From assembly GCA_027490155.1 (NCBI GenBank), contig JAIXYP010000069.1:124001-188000 (forward strand): a stretch of 64,000 nt of DNA, written 5' to 3'. The notes under the pieces are model-generated. The model did not search any database, was not told the DNA's origin, and worked only from the letters and a program-made list of their open reading frames with translations. Position 1 is the stretch's first letter, and each line of letters opens with the position of its first letter. Below are positions 63,764 to 64,000 of this stretch, piece by piece. The stretch is from Cytophagaceae bacterium (GTDB lineage: Bacteria; Bacteroidota; Bacteroidia; Cytophagales; Flexibacteraceae). The translations under genes and the position numbers were made by a program.

Positions 63764-64000
63764 TCAGTGGTCAAGCGGACGGAAGTCCACATTGATCTTT
63801 GGGCTAGCGCCCCTGATCCTGAGCCAAGTATAGTGCCAAAGGGTGGTAAGGCTGTTGCCGATGGCGGACCTAGACACCGATGGACTTGGAGCACGGTAGT
63901 GTATCGGGACTTCCATATAGCGGGTGTCACGTAGGAGGTACCGCAGCTCAGTTTGGTAAAAATGGGCCTTGCTTTGCAACGGATATTGCAAGAATGCCTC
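63764..64000 (-). CDS. Glycosyltransferase family 2, C-terminal part (continues beyond the right edge)
   Basis: The frame on the minus strand is open to the window edge and ends at 63764. The visible 79 residues read ELRYLLRDTRYMEVPIHYRAPSPSVSR..AIGNSLTTLWHYTWLR in part, which is the usual end of a dolichol-phosphate-mannose-synthase-like GT2 (the EVPI-x-Y-x-x-R/P-x-S-x-S-K/R motif). Most of the catalytic domain is outside the window. Its end lies about 265 bp from the Wzz-like gene. Confidence 0.8.
   Translation of the reverse strand, partial: EAFLQYPLQSKAHFYQTELRYLLRDTRYMEVPIHYRAPSPSVSRSAIGNSLTTLWHYTWLRIRGASPKINVDFRPLDH

Noticed and set aside
1-64000. tRNA, rRNA, riboswitch or insertion-sequence signals
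   Set aside because: I scanned intergenic regions for tRNA-like, long conserved RNA-like and transposase or terminal-inverted-repeat features and found none. I could not run covariance models, so small RNAs may be missed.

Overview
The window comes from a member of the Bacteroidota, in the broad Cytophaga/Chitinophaga/Saprospira area. It carries the gldK-gldL-gldM-gldN core of the type IX secretion system (T9SS) next to a porP/sprF-type gene. It also holds three very large secreted proteins, two with clear T9SS C-terminal sorting domains (CTDs) and one probable, and Bacteroidota-type neighbourhoods (miaB / sigma-54 activator / lptE / TPR protein / secG; DUF4271 protein / hemD). Several candidate promoters carry the TAnnTTTG -7 element typical of the phylum. 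Base composition looks near 50% GC by eye. No rRNA, tRNA, CRISPR array, insertion sequence or prophage was recognised.

Layout: (1) 2-3958, the 3' part of a large superfamily 1 helicase. (2) 4199-7495, a membrane zinc peptidase, an acyl-CoA dehydrogenase and an AraC-type regulator. (3) 7935-14254, miaB, a sigma-54-type activator, lptE, an acidic TPR protein and secG. (4) 14461-18059, a DUF1569 protein, a PiT phosphate transporter (minus) and threonine synthase. (5) 18229-29782, two tandem paralogous giant TIG/Ig-like T9SS cargo proteins. (6) 30006-34258, pyruvate carboxylase (minus) and a SpoU-type RNA methyltransferase. (7) 34833-41582, a third giant secreted protein. (8) 41765-49761, recX, mraY (minus), a small membrane protein and a histone-like lysine-rich protein (both minus), a BadF-type sugar kinase, a WecA/MraY-like transferase, a DUF4271 protein and hemD. 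(9) 49952-57205, porP/sprF, gldKLMN and a putative outer-membrane protein. (10) 57276-58022, fabG. (11) 58133-64000 (minus), comB, gcvT, a family 9 glycosyltransferase, a GlmU-family protein, a Wzz-like protein and the end of a family 2 glycosyltransferase.

How the parts fit: region 9 encodes secretion machinery that would export the proteins of regions 5 and 7 (17.9 kb of cargo genes, over a quarter of the window). LptE, SecG, MraY, the WecA-like enzyme and the glycosyltransferase/Wzz/GlmU-like block belong to envelope and surface-polysaccharide construction. Most remaining genes are housekeeping.

The most distinctive signal is the tandem cargo pair. The two proteins share the same architecture from signal peptide to CTD. 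Their 541-residue length difference is explained, to about one residue, by two extra 83-residue TIG modules and five extra 75-residue Ig-like modules. The extra modules are perfectly in register at DNA level (249-bp and 225-bp periods). Also notable are a strong terminator hairpin lying inside the first codons of the gene after gldN, and a histidine-rich linker plus an altered GAFTGA loop in the sigma-54-type activator. I found no cassette that I can confidently call a new biological system.
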